41,390 nucleotides of DNA from assembly GCA_022452145.1 (NCBI GenBank), contig JAKURY010000019.1, positions 1-41,390 on the forward strand. Direction: 5' to 3'. This document shows positions 33,683 to 41,390 of this stretch, piece after piece. Numbering within the stretch: position 1 is the stretch's first letter; every line of letters starts with the position of its first letter. A program made the translations under genes and the position numbers. The notes beneath the pieces are model-generated. The model made no database searches and was not told the DNA's origin. It saw nothing but the letters and a program-made list of their open reading frames with translations. Source of the stretch: Acidimicrobiales bacterium (GTDB lineage: Bacteria > Actinomycetota > Acidimicrobiia > Acidimicrobiales > MedAcidi-G1).

Positions 33683-34480
33683 TCACCAAACCACCAGGGC
33701 GGCACCTGCCGCCACCAGCACCGCTCCCCAGAGAGCGCGGGTCCCGAGAGCCTCGCGGGCGATGAGGACACCCAGCACGACCGAGACCTGCCTGAGGCCG
33801 GCCACCTGGCCCGCCTGGGCCCGCTGGAAGGCCAGCAGCACGAGGGCGTAGGCCCCACCCTGGCCCACTCCCACCAACGAGGCGACCCCCAGCACGGGCC
33901 GTAGCCGACCCCACCCGGGCCGACGTACCAGCAGCACGGTGCACGAGCTGAGCACCATGATCACGGACAGGTAGCCGAGGGCCCCGGTGAGGTCGACCGA
34001 ACGGGCGTCGATCAGCGAATAGCTCACCGTGCAGAGGCCGGTCCCCACAGCCAGGACCACGGCCTTGCGCTCCTGGAGTCGGCTGCCCAGGCCGGCCAGG
34101 AGCAGGAGGCCGACGAGGAGCACGACCAGCCCTACGGCCGTGGCGACGGACGGGCTCTCGTCCAGCAGCAACCAACCGCCCAGGCCGATCAGCAGCGGGG
34201 CGGTGCCCCGGGCGATTGGGTAGACCACGCCCAGGCTGCCATCCCGGTAGCCGGTTCCCAGCAGGGTCTGGTACGCACCGTGGGCCATCGACGATGCCAG
34301 GACCGCGCCGATCACCTCGACCGGTGGGTCGACGACCGCTGCAGGCAGCAGTGCGATGCCGACGGCCAGGTAGGCGAGGGCGATGACGACCTCCGGGTCC
34401 GCTGTCCTGTGCAGGCGGGCGTTCCACCCGGCGTGCAGGACCGTCGAGGCCAGGACGAGGAGTACGGCGGAGGTCGGCAC
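33683..34480 (-). CDS. EamA/DMT-superfamily membrane transporter
   Basis: A 265-aa hydrophobic protein with about ten transmembrane helices in two repeats, for example SAVLLVLASTVLHAGWNARL, VIALAYLAVGIALLPAAVV, GLVVLLVGLLLLAGLG and LWGAVLVAAGAALVVW, typical of the EamA/DMT superfamily. STVLHAGWNARLHR near the N-terminus is a common start of this subfamily. It lies 15 bases after phosphate acetyltransferase on the same strand, so it is part of that operon and may export a product such as an organic or sulfur compound. Direction and substrate are not determinable from sequence. Confidence 0.9.
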   Translation of the reverse strand: MPTSAVLLVLASTVLHAGWNARLHRTADPEVVIALAYLAVGIALLPAAVVDPPVEVIGAVLASSMAHGAYQTLLGTGYRDGSLGVVYPIARGTAPLLIGLGGWLLLDESPSVATAVGLVVLLVGLLLLAGLGSRLQERKAVVLAVGTGLCTVSYSLIDARSVDLTGALGYLSVIMVLSSCTVLLVRRPGWGRLRPVLGVASLVGVGQGGAYALVLLAFQRAQAGQVAGLRQVSVVLGVLIAREALGTRALWGAVLVAAGAALVVW

Positions 34481-34495
34481 GGGTAGCCGCGCCGA

Positions 34496-35401
34496 TCAGG
34501 TGGTGGCGCGGGCCTGCAGCCCCGCTATCACCGCCACGTCGACGATGTCTTCGGCCGAACAGCCACGCGACAGGTCGTGCAGCACGCCGTCCAGCCCCTG
34601 TAGCAACGGGCCGAACGCCCGGGCTCCACCCATTCGCTCAGCGACCTTGTAGGCGATGTTCCCGCTGTCCAGGTCGGGGAAGACGAACACATTGGCCGTT
34701 CCGGCCACCGGTGATCCCGGTGCCTTGGCCTCGGCCACCTCGGGAACCCAGGCGGCGTCGAACTGAAGCTCTCCGTCGACGACCAGGTTCGGTACCCGCT
34801 CACCGACGAGCGCCGTGGCCAGCCGTACCTTGTCGACCCGGGCGTGTTCGGCGCTGCCCTTCGTGGAAAAGGAGAGCATGGCGATCCGCGGCTCGGCATC
34901 GACCAGGGCGGCGTACGTCCGGGCCGTCGAGATGGCAATCGACGCCATCTGCTCGGCATCGGGATCGGGCACCACCCCGCAGTCGCCGAAGGCCACCGGT
35001 CGACCGTCCGGCAGGACCAGTAGGAAGCAGCTGGAGACCACGTCGGTACCGGGGGCCAGCCCCAGCACCCTCAGGCCGGCCCTCAGGACGTCGGCAGTCG
35101 GGCGGGTGGCCCCGGCAACTGCCGCATCGACCACCCCGGCCCGGACCAGGACGGCTGCCGCCACGACCGGGTCGTCGGGGTCCAGCCCACCGGCCTCTGC
35201 GTGGGCGGCGGCATCGGCAACGGCTCCGACCGACCGGTCCAGCACCGGGTCGACCGGGATCGTCAACCCGCCGCTTACCAGAACGGATGCAGCGGCGTCG
35301 GCCCGGGGGTCGCCGAGGTCGGCCAGCACGACCCGTGCCGGATCCGTCGCCGCCCGGGCATGCCAGTCGGCCAGCACGCCCGATCGGGAGCGCCCGTTCA
35401 C
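34496..35401 (-). CDS. pta: Phosphate acetyltransferase (short form)
   Basis: A 301-aa single-domain enzyme of the PTA/PTB family that interconverts acetyl phosphate and acetyl-CoA. Diagnostic segments are [127 protein letters not shown]. It lacks the long N-terminal regulatory domain of the E. coli type. The GTG at 35401 follows GGGAGG at good spacing. In taurine degradation Pta completes the path after sulfoacetaldehyde acetyltransferase, which fits its position behind the transporter genes. Confidence 0.93.
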   Translation of the reverse strand: MNGRSRSGVLADWHARAATDPARVVLADLGDPRADAAASVLVSGGLTIPVDPVLDRSVGAVADAAAHAEAGGLDPDDPVVAAAVLVRAGVVDAAVAGATRPTADVLRAGLRVLGLAPGTDVVSSCFLLVLPDGRPVAFGDCGVVPDPDAEQMASIAISTARTYAALVDAEPRIAMLSFSTKGSAEHARVDKVRLATALVGERVPNLVVDGELQFDAAWVPEVAEAKAPGSPVAGTANVFVFPDLDSGNIAYKVAERMGGARAFGPLLQGLDGVLHDLSRGCSAEDIVDVAVIAGLQARATT

Positions 35402-35432
35402 CCGCGGTCCTCCCGTTCGTGCGCCAGGAGGT

Positions 35433-36284
35433 TCAGCCCCTGCCCCGCCACGGGATGAGGCGTCGTTCCAGGAACCTCATGACGAGGTCCATGGTCACGC
35501 CGATGACCCCGATGATGATGATCGACACCACAACGATGTCCATCCTGAAGAACTTCGAGGCCGCGAAGATCATGGCGCCCAGGCCGGTCGTGGTACCGGT
35601 CAGCTCGGCGGCCACCAGGGTCCCCCAGCAGACGCCGAGTGCGACGCGCATGCCGGTGAAGATGTCCGGCAGGGCGTTGGGAAGGATCACGTAGCGCAGG
35701 ATCTGCCACCTGTTGGCGCCCAGCGAGTAGGCCGCGTGGACCTTGGAACGCTGGACGCCCAGGACGCCGGCCCGAGCGGCAATGACCATGATCCAGACGG
35801 CGGCGAAGAACAGCAGGTTGACCTTCGAACCCTCGCCGATGCCGAACCACACGATAAACAGCGGTAGCAGGGCCAGCGGCGGTACCGGGCGGAGCAGCTC
35901 CACGATCGGGTCGAAGATCCCCCGGAGGCGGTTCGACAGTCCCATGGCGAAGCCGACCGGCACGCCTACCACCACGCCGTAGAGCAGGCCCTTCAGCACC
36001 CGCCAGAGGCTGGCCCACGTGTGGTCCCACAGCCCGACACGCCGGTAGCCCCTGTTGATCAACTCGATCAGGGCATCCCAGGTCTGGCGGAGCGACGGGA
36101 AGGTGCGGTCGTTAACGATCGGTTCAGAGCCCTGCTTGATGAACCACCAGAGGCCGACGAGCCCCAGGAGCGAGACCACGCTCCATCCCGGCGAGCCCTT
36201 GACCTCGGCGGCATCGCCGAAGGTGACCGTCTTGCGGGTGTTGGAGCCCCTGCCTCCACCCCGGAGCTTCTCGTGCAGGCTCAT
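35433..36284 (-). CDS. ABC transporter permease, TauC/SsuC type
   Basis: A 283-aa inner-membrane permease with six predicted helices and a cytoplasmic N-terminal arm of about 30 residues. The EAA loop that contacts the ATPase is [49 protein letters not shown], the canonical sequence of the nitrate/sulfonate/taurine permease family. [26 protein letters not shown] and [22 protein letters not shown] are also family hallmarks. Its ATG overlaps the end of the ATPase gene by four bases. No periplasmic binding protein gene is adjacent, so the ligand (taurine, alkanesulfonate, nitrate or another) is inferred only from context. Confidence 0.92.
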   Translation of the reverse strand: MSLHEKLRGGGRGSNTRKTVTFGDAAEVKGSPGWSVVSLLGLVGLWWFIKQGSEPIVNDRTFPSLRQTWDALIELINRGYRRVGLWDHTWASLWRVLKGLLYGVVVGVPVGFAMGLSNRLRGIFDPIVELLRPVPPLALLPLFIVWFGIGEGSKVNLLFFAAVWIMVIAARAGVLGVQRSKVHAAYSLGANRWQILRYVILPNALPDIFTGMRVALGVCWGTLVAAELTGTTTGLGAMIFAASKFFRMDIVVVSIIIIGVIGVTMDLVMRFLERRLIPWRGRG

Positions 36285-37087
36285 GGCGTGCCCCCTTCGT
36301 GGCCCATGATCTGTTCCTCCATTTCCCAGATGAGGGACAGCAGTTCCTCGCGCTTCTGGATGAACTCGGGTGAAGCTTTCATCTCGCGCGGGTCGACGTG
36401 GAGGCCCTGCTGGGCGAACGGCAGCTCGTACTCGCGCTCGATCCGGCCCGGGCGGGGGGCCATCACGAACAGCCGGTCGCCCAGGTAGAGGGCCTCCTCC
36501 ACGCTGTGGGTGACCAGCACGATCGTCTTGCCCGTCTCCTGCCAGAGTTTCAGGATGAGGCCCTGCATCTTCTCTCGGGTGAGGGCGTCCAGGGCTCCCA
36601 GGGGTTCGTCCATGAGGATGACTTCGGGATCGTTGGCCAGACAGCGCGCCAGGGCCACACGCTGCTGCATACCGCCCGACAGCTCGTACACCGCCTTGTC
36701 GCCGAATCCCTGGAGGCCGACCGTGGACAGCAGGTCCTGGACAAGGTCATGGGTCTCCGACTTCCCCTTCCGATTCATGCGTGGCCCGAAGGCCACGTTC
36801 TGGGCGACCGTCTGCCACTCGAAGAGGGCGCCCTGCTGGAAGACCATGCCCCGCTCCTGGCCCGGCCCCGTGATGGGATCACCTCCCAGGGTGACCGATC
36901 CGGACGTCGGCGCCAGGAAGCCTGCGACGATGTTGAGCAGGGTCGTTTTGCCACACCCCGAGGGCCCGAGCAGCGTCAGCAGGCGCCCGGCCTCCAGGTC
37001 GAATGAGACTTCGTGCAGGGCCTGGACCGAACCGCCCTTCGGAAGTTCGTAGATCATGCCCAGCCCGTCTACCGACAGATCCTTCAT
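36281..37087 (-). CDS. ABC transporter ATP-binding protein, TauB/SsuB type
   Basis: A 268-aa ATPase driving the adjacent permease. Walker A is GPSGCGKTT, the Q-loop is in GMVFQQGALFEWQTV, the signature is LSGGMQQRVALARCLA, Walker B is VILMDEPLGALDALTRE, and the H-loop is VLVTHSVEEALYLGDR. The C-terminal LPFAQQGLHVDPREMKASPEF is longer than the minimal domain, as in TauB/SsuB/NrtD homologues. ATG 37087 has GGGGGGA upstream. It lies 117 bases after the aminotransferase gene, with a terminator-like hairpin in between, so it may have its own promoter. Confidence 0.93.
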   Translation of the reverse strand: MKDLSVDGLGMIYELPKGGSVQALHEVSFDLEAGRLLTLLGPSGCGKTTLLNIVAGFLAPTSGSVTLGGDPITGPGQERGMVFQQGALFEWQTVAQNVAFGPRMNRKGKSETHDLVQDLLSTVGLQGFGDKAVYELSGGMQQRVALARCLANDPEVILMDEPLGALDALTREKMQGLILKLWQETGKTIVLVTHSVEEALYLGDRLFVMAPRPGRIEREYELPFAQQGLHVDPREMKASPEFIQKREELLSLIWEMEEQIMGHEGGTP

Positions 37088-37142
37088 CTGATCGTCCCCC
37101 CTGCCACGTCGTTCGCCGGACGTAGCCTCACAGATCGTAGAA

Positions 37143-37161
37143 GGGTGCCCGGCGGGCACCC
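37143..37161 (-). terminator. Intrinsic terminator candidate after the aminotransferase
   Basis: GGGTGCCC-GGC-GGGCACCC is a perfect 8-bp stem with a three-base loop, about 45 bases past the aminotransferase stop. On the leftward strand it is followed by TTCTACG, a weak pyrimidine tail. It would partly separate the aminotransferase from the ABC-pta operon. Confidence 0.6.
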
Positions 37162-37170
37162 ATCGTTCGG

Positions 37171-37231
37171 TCGTTCTCTGCCAGCCATCCGTCCAACCCG
37201 TCGTTCAGTCGTTCTCTGCCAGCCACCCGTC
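37171..37231. repeat. Duplicated 3' end of the aminotransferase gene
   Basis: TCGTTCTCTGCCAGCCATCC with GTC (37171-37193) repeats, with one change, the sequence at 37209-37231 that encodes the last codons of the aminotransferase (GWLAEND and stop). The similarity extends for about 37 bases with a 38-base offset. The downstream copy lacks the stop, consistent with a small tandem duplication after the gene. Confidence 0.8.
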
Positions 37232-38575
37232 GACCCGATCGGCAATCCGGTCCACCCTGCCGACGAGGTCGTCGATGACCATCCTGTCGGCGATCAGGGG
37301 CGGCGAGATCGTCAGGCCCGTGTAGCCCCGGTCGTCCGGGCGGATGGTGATCCGCTCATCGCGGACGAAGCCCCCCAGCACGCCGCCCTGCAGGGCCGCC
37401 TCCTGGGTGCCGCTCAGGTCGCGGTCGACGGCCGAGTCCGCACACAGTTCGACGGCGTAGAAGTAGCCGGTCCCCCGGACCTCGCGGATGCTCGGGTGGG
37501 CGGCAGCCATGGTCCGGAGCTGCTGGCCGAAGTACCCCTCGTTGGCCAGCACGTGCCCCATGAGGCCCTCATCGCGCATGGCCGTCATGTTCGCCACGGC
37601 CACCGCCGTGGCCACCGGGTGGCCACCGAACGTCGAACCATGCACGTATGAGCCCATCGGGGAGTCGAACAGCTCGGTGACCAGCGGGCCGCGGATGACC
37701 ACGCCGCCCAGGGGCTGGTATGCCGACGTCACCCCCTTGGCGAAGGTGATCATGTCGGGCACGACGCCGTTGCGCTGGCTGGCGAACCAGTGGCCGAACC
37801 GGCCGAACGAGCAGATGACCTCGTCGGCTACCAGGAGCACTCCGTTCTCGTCGCAGATCCGGCGGAGCTCCTGCCAGTAGCCGGCGGGTGGCACCAGGGC
37901 ACCGCCACCGTTCTGGACGGGCTCGGCGATGACCATGGAGACCGTCTCGGGGCCCTCGGCGAGGATCATCTCCTCGATGGCCCGGACACAGGACAGTTCG
38001 GCGGCCGGGGTGCCGGCCGGCGAGGTGCACTGGTGGGTGTTGGGCACGTGCCGGGTGCCGCCCCAGAGCATCGGGAGGTAGGGATCGCGGAACTTCGGGA
38101 TGCCGGTGACCGAGAGCGCTCCCAGCGTGGTCCCGTGGTACGACCAGTTGCGGGAGATGACCTTGTACCTGCTCTCGTCACCCCGGGCCACGTGGTAGTT
38201 GCGGGCGAACTTGATCGCCGACTCGACCGCCTCCGAGCCTGAGCTCACGAAGAACGTCTCGCTCAGGTCGCCGGGGGCGAAGCCGGCAATCATGGCGGCC
38301 GCCTCGATGGCCGGCGGGTGGGCGAAGCCCCAGTTGGTGGAGTAGGCCAGCGTGTCCATCTGTTTGGCGGCGGCAGCCGACAGGTCGGACCGACCGTGGC
38401 CGATGTTCACGCAGAACAGGCCGGCCAGGCCGTCCAGGTACTCGTTGCCGTCCGTGTCGTAGAGGTAGCAACCCTCACCCCGCTCGATGATCGGCAGGGC
38501 GTCGGTGTGCCAGGCCCCCTTCTTCGTGAAGTGGGGAACGAGGTGCTTCTGGGCGAGTTCCCGGGGGGTGCTCAT
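37205..38575 (-). CDS. Class III PLP-dependent aminotransferase, probably taurine-pyruvate or omega-amino acid type
   Basis: A 456-aa fold-type I aminotransferase. Lys280 in DMITFAKGVTSAYQPLGG should bind PLP, Asp251 in LLVADEVICSFGR contacts the pyridine nitrogen, and SSGSEAVESAIKFARNYH forms the phosphate cup. The sequence NWSYHGTTLGALSVTGIPKFR and the C-terminal RPDDRGYTGLTISPPL fit the omega-amino acid:pyruvate group that includes taurine-pyruvate aminotransferase. It is headed by a promoter region shared with a divergent FAD/GcvT dehydrogenase. With TauBC-like genes and pta downstream, taurine or another omega-amino acid is a reasonable substrate. Sulfoacetaldehyde acetyltransferase (xsc), needed for the taurine route, is not in the window. 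Confidence 0.9.
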   Translation of the reverse strand: MSTPRELAQKHLVPHFTKKGAWHTDALPIIERGEGCYLYDTDGNEYLDGLAGLFCVNIGHGRSDLSAAAAKQMDTLAYSTNWGFAHPPAIEAAAMIAGFAPGDLSETFFVSSGSEAVESAIKFARNYHVARGDESRYKVISRNWSYHGTTLGALSVTGIPKFRDPYLPMLWGGTRHVPNTHQCTSPAGTPAAELSCVRAIEEMILAEGPETVSMVIAEPVQNGGGALVPPAGYWQELRRICDENGVLLVADEVICSFGRFGHWFASQRNGVVPDMITFAKGVTSAYQPLGGVVIRGPLVTELFDSPMGSYVHGSTFGGHPVATAVAVANMTAMRDEGLMGHVLANEGYFGQQLRTMAAAHPSIREVRGTGYFYAVELCADSAVDRDLSGTQEAALQGGVLGGFVRDERITIRPDDRGYTGLTISPPLIADRMVIDDLVGRVDRIADRVDGWLAEND

Positions 38576-38664
38576 GGGTTCTCCGTCTGCGTACTCATGG
38601 GTTCCACCGATCGATCGGGCCGTACACTCCTGCGGACGGCAGCCGGGTGACCGGCGTCACTGGA

Positions 38665-38679
38665 GTTAGAGTCTGTAAC
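38665..38679. promoter_or_regulatory. Candidate TetR 3 operator, site 2 (divergent promoter)
   Basis: GTTAGAGTCTGTAAC fits the dyad GTTAnAGnCTnTAAC in the 193-base gap between the aminotransferase and the FAD/GcvT dehydrogenase. It matches site 1 (33610-33624) at 12 of 15 positions, including the GTTAGAG half. The surroundings are A/T-rich (TAACTTAATCACAAAG), as expected for a promoter. A further TCTAAC half lies at 38695-38700. Confidence 0.6.
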
Positions 38680-38768
38680 TTAATCACAAAGGCATCTAAC
38701 AACAAGGGGTTCGCCCCTTCCCGGAACCCGTCAGAGCCTCCGCCGACCACACCAGGGACACGTCTCCT

Positions 38769-41216
38769 ATGGCAAAGCAGATCCCCGAGCGGGCACAGGT
38801 CGTCATCATCGGTGGTGGCATCGTCGGTACCAGCATCGCCTACCACCTCACCGAGCTGGGTTGGAACGACGTCGTGCTCCTGGAGCGCAACACCCTGACC
38901 AGCGGAACCACCTGGCACGCCGCCGGCCTGGTCGGCTGCCTCCGAGCCACGCAGAACATGACCCGCCTGGCCGCCTACTCGGCCGAGCTCTACGAGTCGC
39001 TAGAACGCGACATGGGCCACGCCACCGGCTTCAAGAAGGTGGGTTCGCTCAGCGTGGCCGACAACCCGGAGCGCATGGAGGAGCTGGTACGGGGTGCCGG
39101 CATGGCCAACGCCTTCGACGTGGAAGTCGAGGTCATCACCGCCGAGGCCCTGTGCGGTCGGTACCCGCTGCTCAACCCCGAAGGCATCGTCGGTGGCGTC
39201 TGGCTGCCCGGTGACGGCCAGGCATCGCCCGTGGACACCACCATGGCCATGGCCGCCGTGGCCAGAGAGCGGGGCACCCAGATCTTCGAGGGCGTCTCGG
39301 TCGAGCGCATCCGCACCGCCCACGGCCGTGCCATCGGCGTGGACACCGACCAGGGGCCGATCGACGCCGAGCACGTCGTCACCGCAGCCGGCATGTGGTC
39401 ACACCAACTGGGACGCGACGTCGGGGTGAACATCCCCCTCCACGCCTGCGAGCACTTCTACCTGGTGACCGAACCGATCCCGGACCTGCCGTCGGGCCTA
39501 CCGGTGCTGCGCGACACCGACAACTGCATCTATGTGAAGGAGGAGGCCGGGCGCCTGATGGTCGGCGCCTTCGAGCCGGTGGCCAAGCCCTACGGCATGG
39601 GCGGCCTTCCCACCGACCAGCCGTTCCTGCAGTTGGAGGAAGACTGGGAACACCTGGCCCCAGTCTACGAGGCGGCCTGCGAGCGCATCCCGGCCCTGGC
39701 CGACGTGGGCATCCGCCTGTTCTTCAACGGCCCTGAGTCCTTCACCCCCGACGACCGGTACCTGCTGGGCGAGACACCGGAACTGCGGAACCACTGGGTG
39801 GCCACCGGCTTCAACTCGATCGGCATGCAGTCGGCAGGAGGCGCCGGCAAGGTCCTCGCCGAGTGGATCGTCGACGGTCGGCCCCCCATGGACCTGTGGG
39901 ACGTGGACGTGCGGCGCATGCAGCCCTTCCAGACCAACCGCCGGTACCTCCACGACCGGTCGATCGAGGCCCTCGGCCTGCTGTACGCCATGCACTGGCC
40001 GTTCCGCCAGGTCGAGACGGCCCGTGGCGTGCGCCGCTCGCCGGTCCATGACCGACTGGTGGGCCTGGGGGCCTGCCACGGCGAGAGCGGCGGCTGGGAA
40101 CGACCCAACTGGTACGCCCCCGAAGGCGTCGAGCCGGTCTACGAGTACACCTACGGTCGACAGAACTGGTTCGAGCACTCGGCGGCCGAGCACCGCTCCT
40201 GCCGAGAGGGCGCCGCCTACTTCGACCAGACGTCGCTGGCCAAGCTGCTGGTCCAGGGGCCGGACGCCTGCGCCGTGTTGAACCGCATCTCATCGGCCGA
40301 AGTGGACGTGGAGCCGGGTACGTCGGTATACACCACCTGGCTGAACGACCGCGGTGGCATCGAGGCCGACCTGACCGTGAACCGCCTCGGCGAGGACCGG
40401 TTCCTGGTGGTCACAGCCTTCTCCGCGCAGGTGAAGGACGCAGACTGGATCGCCCGCCACACCCCTGACGGCGCCTGTATGACCGTCACCGACGTGACGT
40501 CCGGCTACGCGGTGCTCGGCGTGTTCGGCCCCCGTGCCCGCGACATCGTGGCACCGCTGACAGACGCCGACCTCTCCAACGAGGCCTTCCCGTTTGGCAC
40601 CCTCCAGGAGGTCGACCTGGCCTACGCCCGGGCCATCGCCGTGCGCCGAACCTACATGGGTGAGCTGGGCTGGGAGCTCTACCTACCCACCGAGTTCGCC
40701 CTCGGAGCCTTCGACGCCCTCTGGGAGTCGGGTGCCCCAAACGGCCTGGTTGCGGCCGGATACCACGCCATGAACTCCCTGCGGATGGAGAAGGCCTACC
40801 GCCACTGGGGCGACGACATCGCCGACGAGGACACCCCACTGGAGGCGGGGCTCTCGTGGGGTGTGGCGTTCGACAAGCCCGGTGGCTTCATCGGCCACGA
40901 CGCCCTGGTGGCCCAACGGGACGCCGGCGTGACCCGGCGCCTCGTGCAGTTCCGCCTGGACGACCCCGAGCCGCTGCTCTACCACGACGAGCCGGTCCTA
41001 CGGGACGGCCACCTGGTGGGACGCATCACCTCCGGCATGTACGGCCACACCGTGGGAGCGGCGCTCGGCATGTCATACGTCGGCTGTGAGCCCGGCACGC
41101 CGCGAGCCCAGGTGCTCGAGGGCGCCTTCGAGGTCGACGTGAACGGCGTACGGGTCCAGGCGACCGCCTCGTACCGCCCGTTCTACGATCCGGACAGCAA
41201 CAGGGTCCGCCTCTAG
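38769..41216 (+). CDS. FAD-dependent dehydrogenase with GcvT domain (dimethylglycine/sarcosine dehydrogenase-like)
   Basis: An 815-aa two-domain flavoenzyme. Residues 1-380 are a DAO-type FAD domain: VVIIGGGIVGTSIAYHL binds ADP-ribose, and SGTTWHAAGL places His50 where dimethylglycine and sarcosine dehydrogenases attach FAD covalently. HWVATGFNSIGMQSAGGAGKVLAEWI closes the domain. Residues about 440-815 are a GcvT/aminomethyltransferase domain (AYFDQTSLAKLLVQGPDA, GGIEADLTVNRLGEDRFLVV, RRTYMGELGWELYLP, YHAMNSLRMEKAYRHWG), which would transfer the one-carbon unit to tetrahydrofolate. The reaction is likely oxidative N-demethylation of a glycine-betaine derivative. ATG 38769 lies downstream of a dyad. 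The exact methylated amine is uncertain. Confidence 0.93.
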   Translation: MAKQIPERAQVVIIGGGIVGTSIAYHLTELGWNDVVLLERNTLTSGTTWHAAGLVGCLRATQNMTRLAAYSAELYESLERDMGHATGFKKVGSLSVADNPERMEELVRGAGMANAFDVEVEVITAEALCGRYPLLNPEGIVGGVWLPGDGQASPVDTTMAMAAVARERGTQIFEGVSVERIRTAHGRAIGVDTDQGPIDAEHVVTAAGMWSHQLGRDVGVNIPLHACEHFYLVTEPIPDLPSGLPVLRDTDNCIYVKEEAGRLMVGAFEPVAKPYGMGGLPTDQPFLQLEEDWEHLAPVYEAACERIPALADVGIRLFFNGPESFTPDDRYLLGETPELRNHWVATGFNSIGMQSAGGAGKVLAEWIVDGRPPMDLWDVDVRRMQPFQTNRRYLHDRSIEALGLLYAMHWPFRQVETARGVRRSPVHDRLVGLGACHGESGGWERPNWYAPEGVEPVYEYTYGRQNWFEHSAAEHRSCREGAAYFDQTSLAKLLVQGPDACAVLNRISSAEVDVEPGTSVYTTWLNDRGGIEADLTVNRLGEDRFLVVTAFSAQVKDADWIARHTPDGACMTVTDVTSGYAVLGVFGPRARDIVAPLTDADLSNEAFPFGTLQEVDLAYARAIAVRRTYMGELGWELYLPTEFALGAFDALWESGAPNGLVAAGYHAMNSLRMEKAYRHWGDDIADEDTPLEAGLSWGVAFDKPGGFIGHDALVAQRDAGVTRRLVQFRLDDPEPLLYHDEPVLRDGHLVGRITSGMYGHTVGAALGMSYVGCEPGTPRAQVLEGAFEVDVNGVRVQATASYRPFYDPDSNRVRL

Positions 41217-41273
41217 CCCGTCCGCCGCTGGCCAGTCTGCGGCTGGCCCGTACGCCGTGGCCCATCGGACGGG
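41217..41273. terminator. Long inverted repeat after the FAD/GcvT dehydrogenase
   Basis: CCCGTCCG (41217-41224) and CGGACGGG (41266-41273) are perfect complements that bracket a GGCC-rich interior able to form further hairpins (GCCGCTGGCC / GGCTGGCC). The repeat begins immediately after the TAG stop, in a convergent gap, so bidirectional termination is likely. Confidence 0.55.
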
Positions 41274-41299
41274 ATCGGAACGTGTCTTCGTCGGGTCGC

Positions 41300-41390
41300 T
41301 CAGTCCAGTTGGGCGTCGAGCAGGGTCTCCAGTAGGCGCGCCAGCGTTTCCCGGTCACCCTCCCCGATCTCCGCGTAGAGGGTCTGCTCC
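41300..41390 (-). CDS. C-terminal fragment, possibly a MarR-family regulator (runs off the right edge)
   Basis: Thirty codons before a TGA at 41300-41302, on the leftward strand, ending EQTLYAEIGEGDRETLARLLETLLDAQLD. An amphipathic helix with GDRETLARLLETLL close to the stop is typical of the C-terminal dimerisation helix of MarR regulators. The rest is outside the window, so the family is a guess and the reading frame is supported only by composition. It converges with the dehydrogenase gene. Confidence 0.4.
   Translation of the reverse strand, partial: EQTLYAEIGEGDRETLARLLETLLDAQLD

Overview
This is a high-GC (roughly two thirds G+C), gene-dense actinobacterial chromosome segment. The core gene set (ask/asd, recR, dnaX, the SRP RNA, two tRNA-Ser genes, tadA, an acyl-CoA carboxylase beta chain with a tiny epsilon subunit) is actinobacterial. 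The catabolic half (amidohydrolases, several TetR regulators, a sulfatase, a taurine-type transporter, a dimethylglycine-dehydrogenase-like flavoprotein) resembles aquatic Acidimicrobiia. That placement is inferred from gene content, not from a database search. No mobile element, CRISPR array or rRNA is visible.

Layout. 1-5.4 kb: a partial and a complete SAM methyltransferase, a zinc-ribbon microprotein, a sulfatase, an EamA-type transporter translationally coupled to a YbaK-type deacylase, and a MazG-like protein. 5.4-9.5 kb: an aspartate-pathway operon, ask - lipoprotein - lipoprotein - asd. 9.6-18.6 kb: housekeeping genes, comprising a cyclophilin, aat, carboxylase beta plus a 58-aa epsilon subunit, a LOG-type protein, a stand-alone 5'-3' exonuclease, methylmalonyl-CoA epimerase, a candidate small RNA, recR, dnaX, tRNA-Ser(GGA), SRP RNA, tadA and tRNA-Ser(CGA). 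18.6-21.7 kb: a type-1 periplasmic-binding lipoprotein, a TIM-barrel isomerase-like protein and a TetR regulator. 21.75-24.2 kb: a three-gene cassette centred on a UGSC selenoprotein. 24.2-28.5 kb: an SDR and two tandem amidohydrolases, divergent from a second TetR. 28.5-33.6 kb: a molybdopterin oxidoreductase, an FeS-NrfD fusion and a third TetR. 33.7-38.6 kb: an EamA transporter, phosphate acetyltransferase, a TauBC-like ABC pair and a class III aminotransferase. 38.8-41.2 kb: a divergent FAD/GcvT dehydrogenase, followed by the 3' end of a possible MarR-type regulator.

The most important observation is the selenoprotein at 22829-23359. An in-frame TGA gives a U-G-S-C motif, reading continues for 84 more codons, a strong stem-loop with bacterial SECIS geometry follows the TGA directly, and the stop codon overlaps the start of the next gene (GTGA). 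A standard gene caller would split this into two short ORFs. Its upstream partner is a 350-aa protein with conserved-looking motifs but no function I can name. A perfect 6+6 bp palindrome, probably the operator of the divergent TetR, lies in front of the cassette.

Two further signals are not explained by protein genes. One is a sigma70-like promoter (TTGTCA-17-TAATAT) followed at once by two perfect hairpins with no ORF (15008-15118), a candidate small RNA. The other is a 15-bp dyad (GTTAnAGnCTnTAAC type) that occurs upstream of the third TetR gene and again 5 kb away in the divergent promoter between the aminotransferase and the FAD/GcvT dehydrogenase, suggesting a shared regulon.
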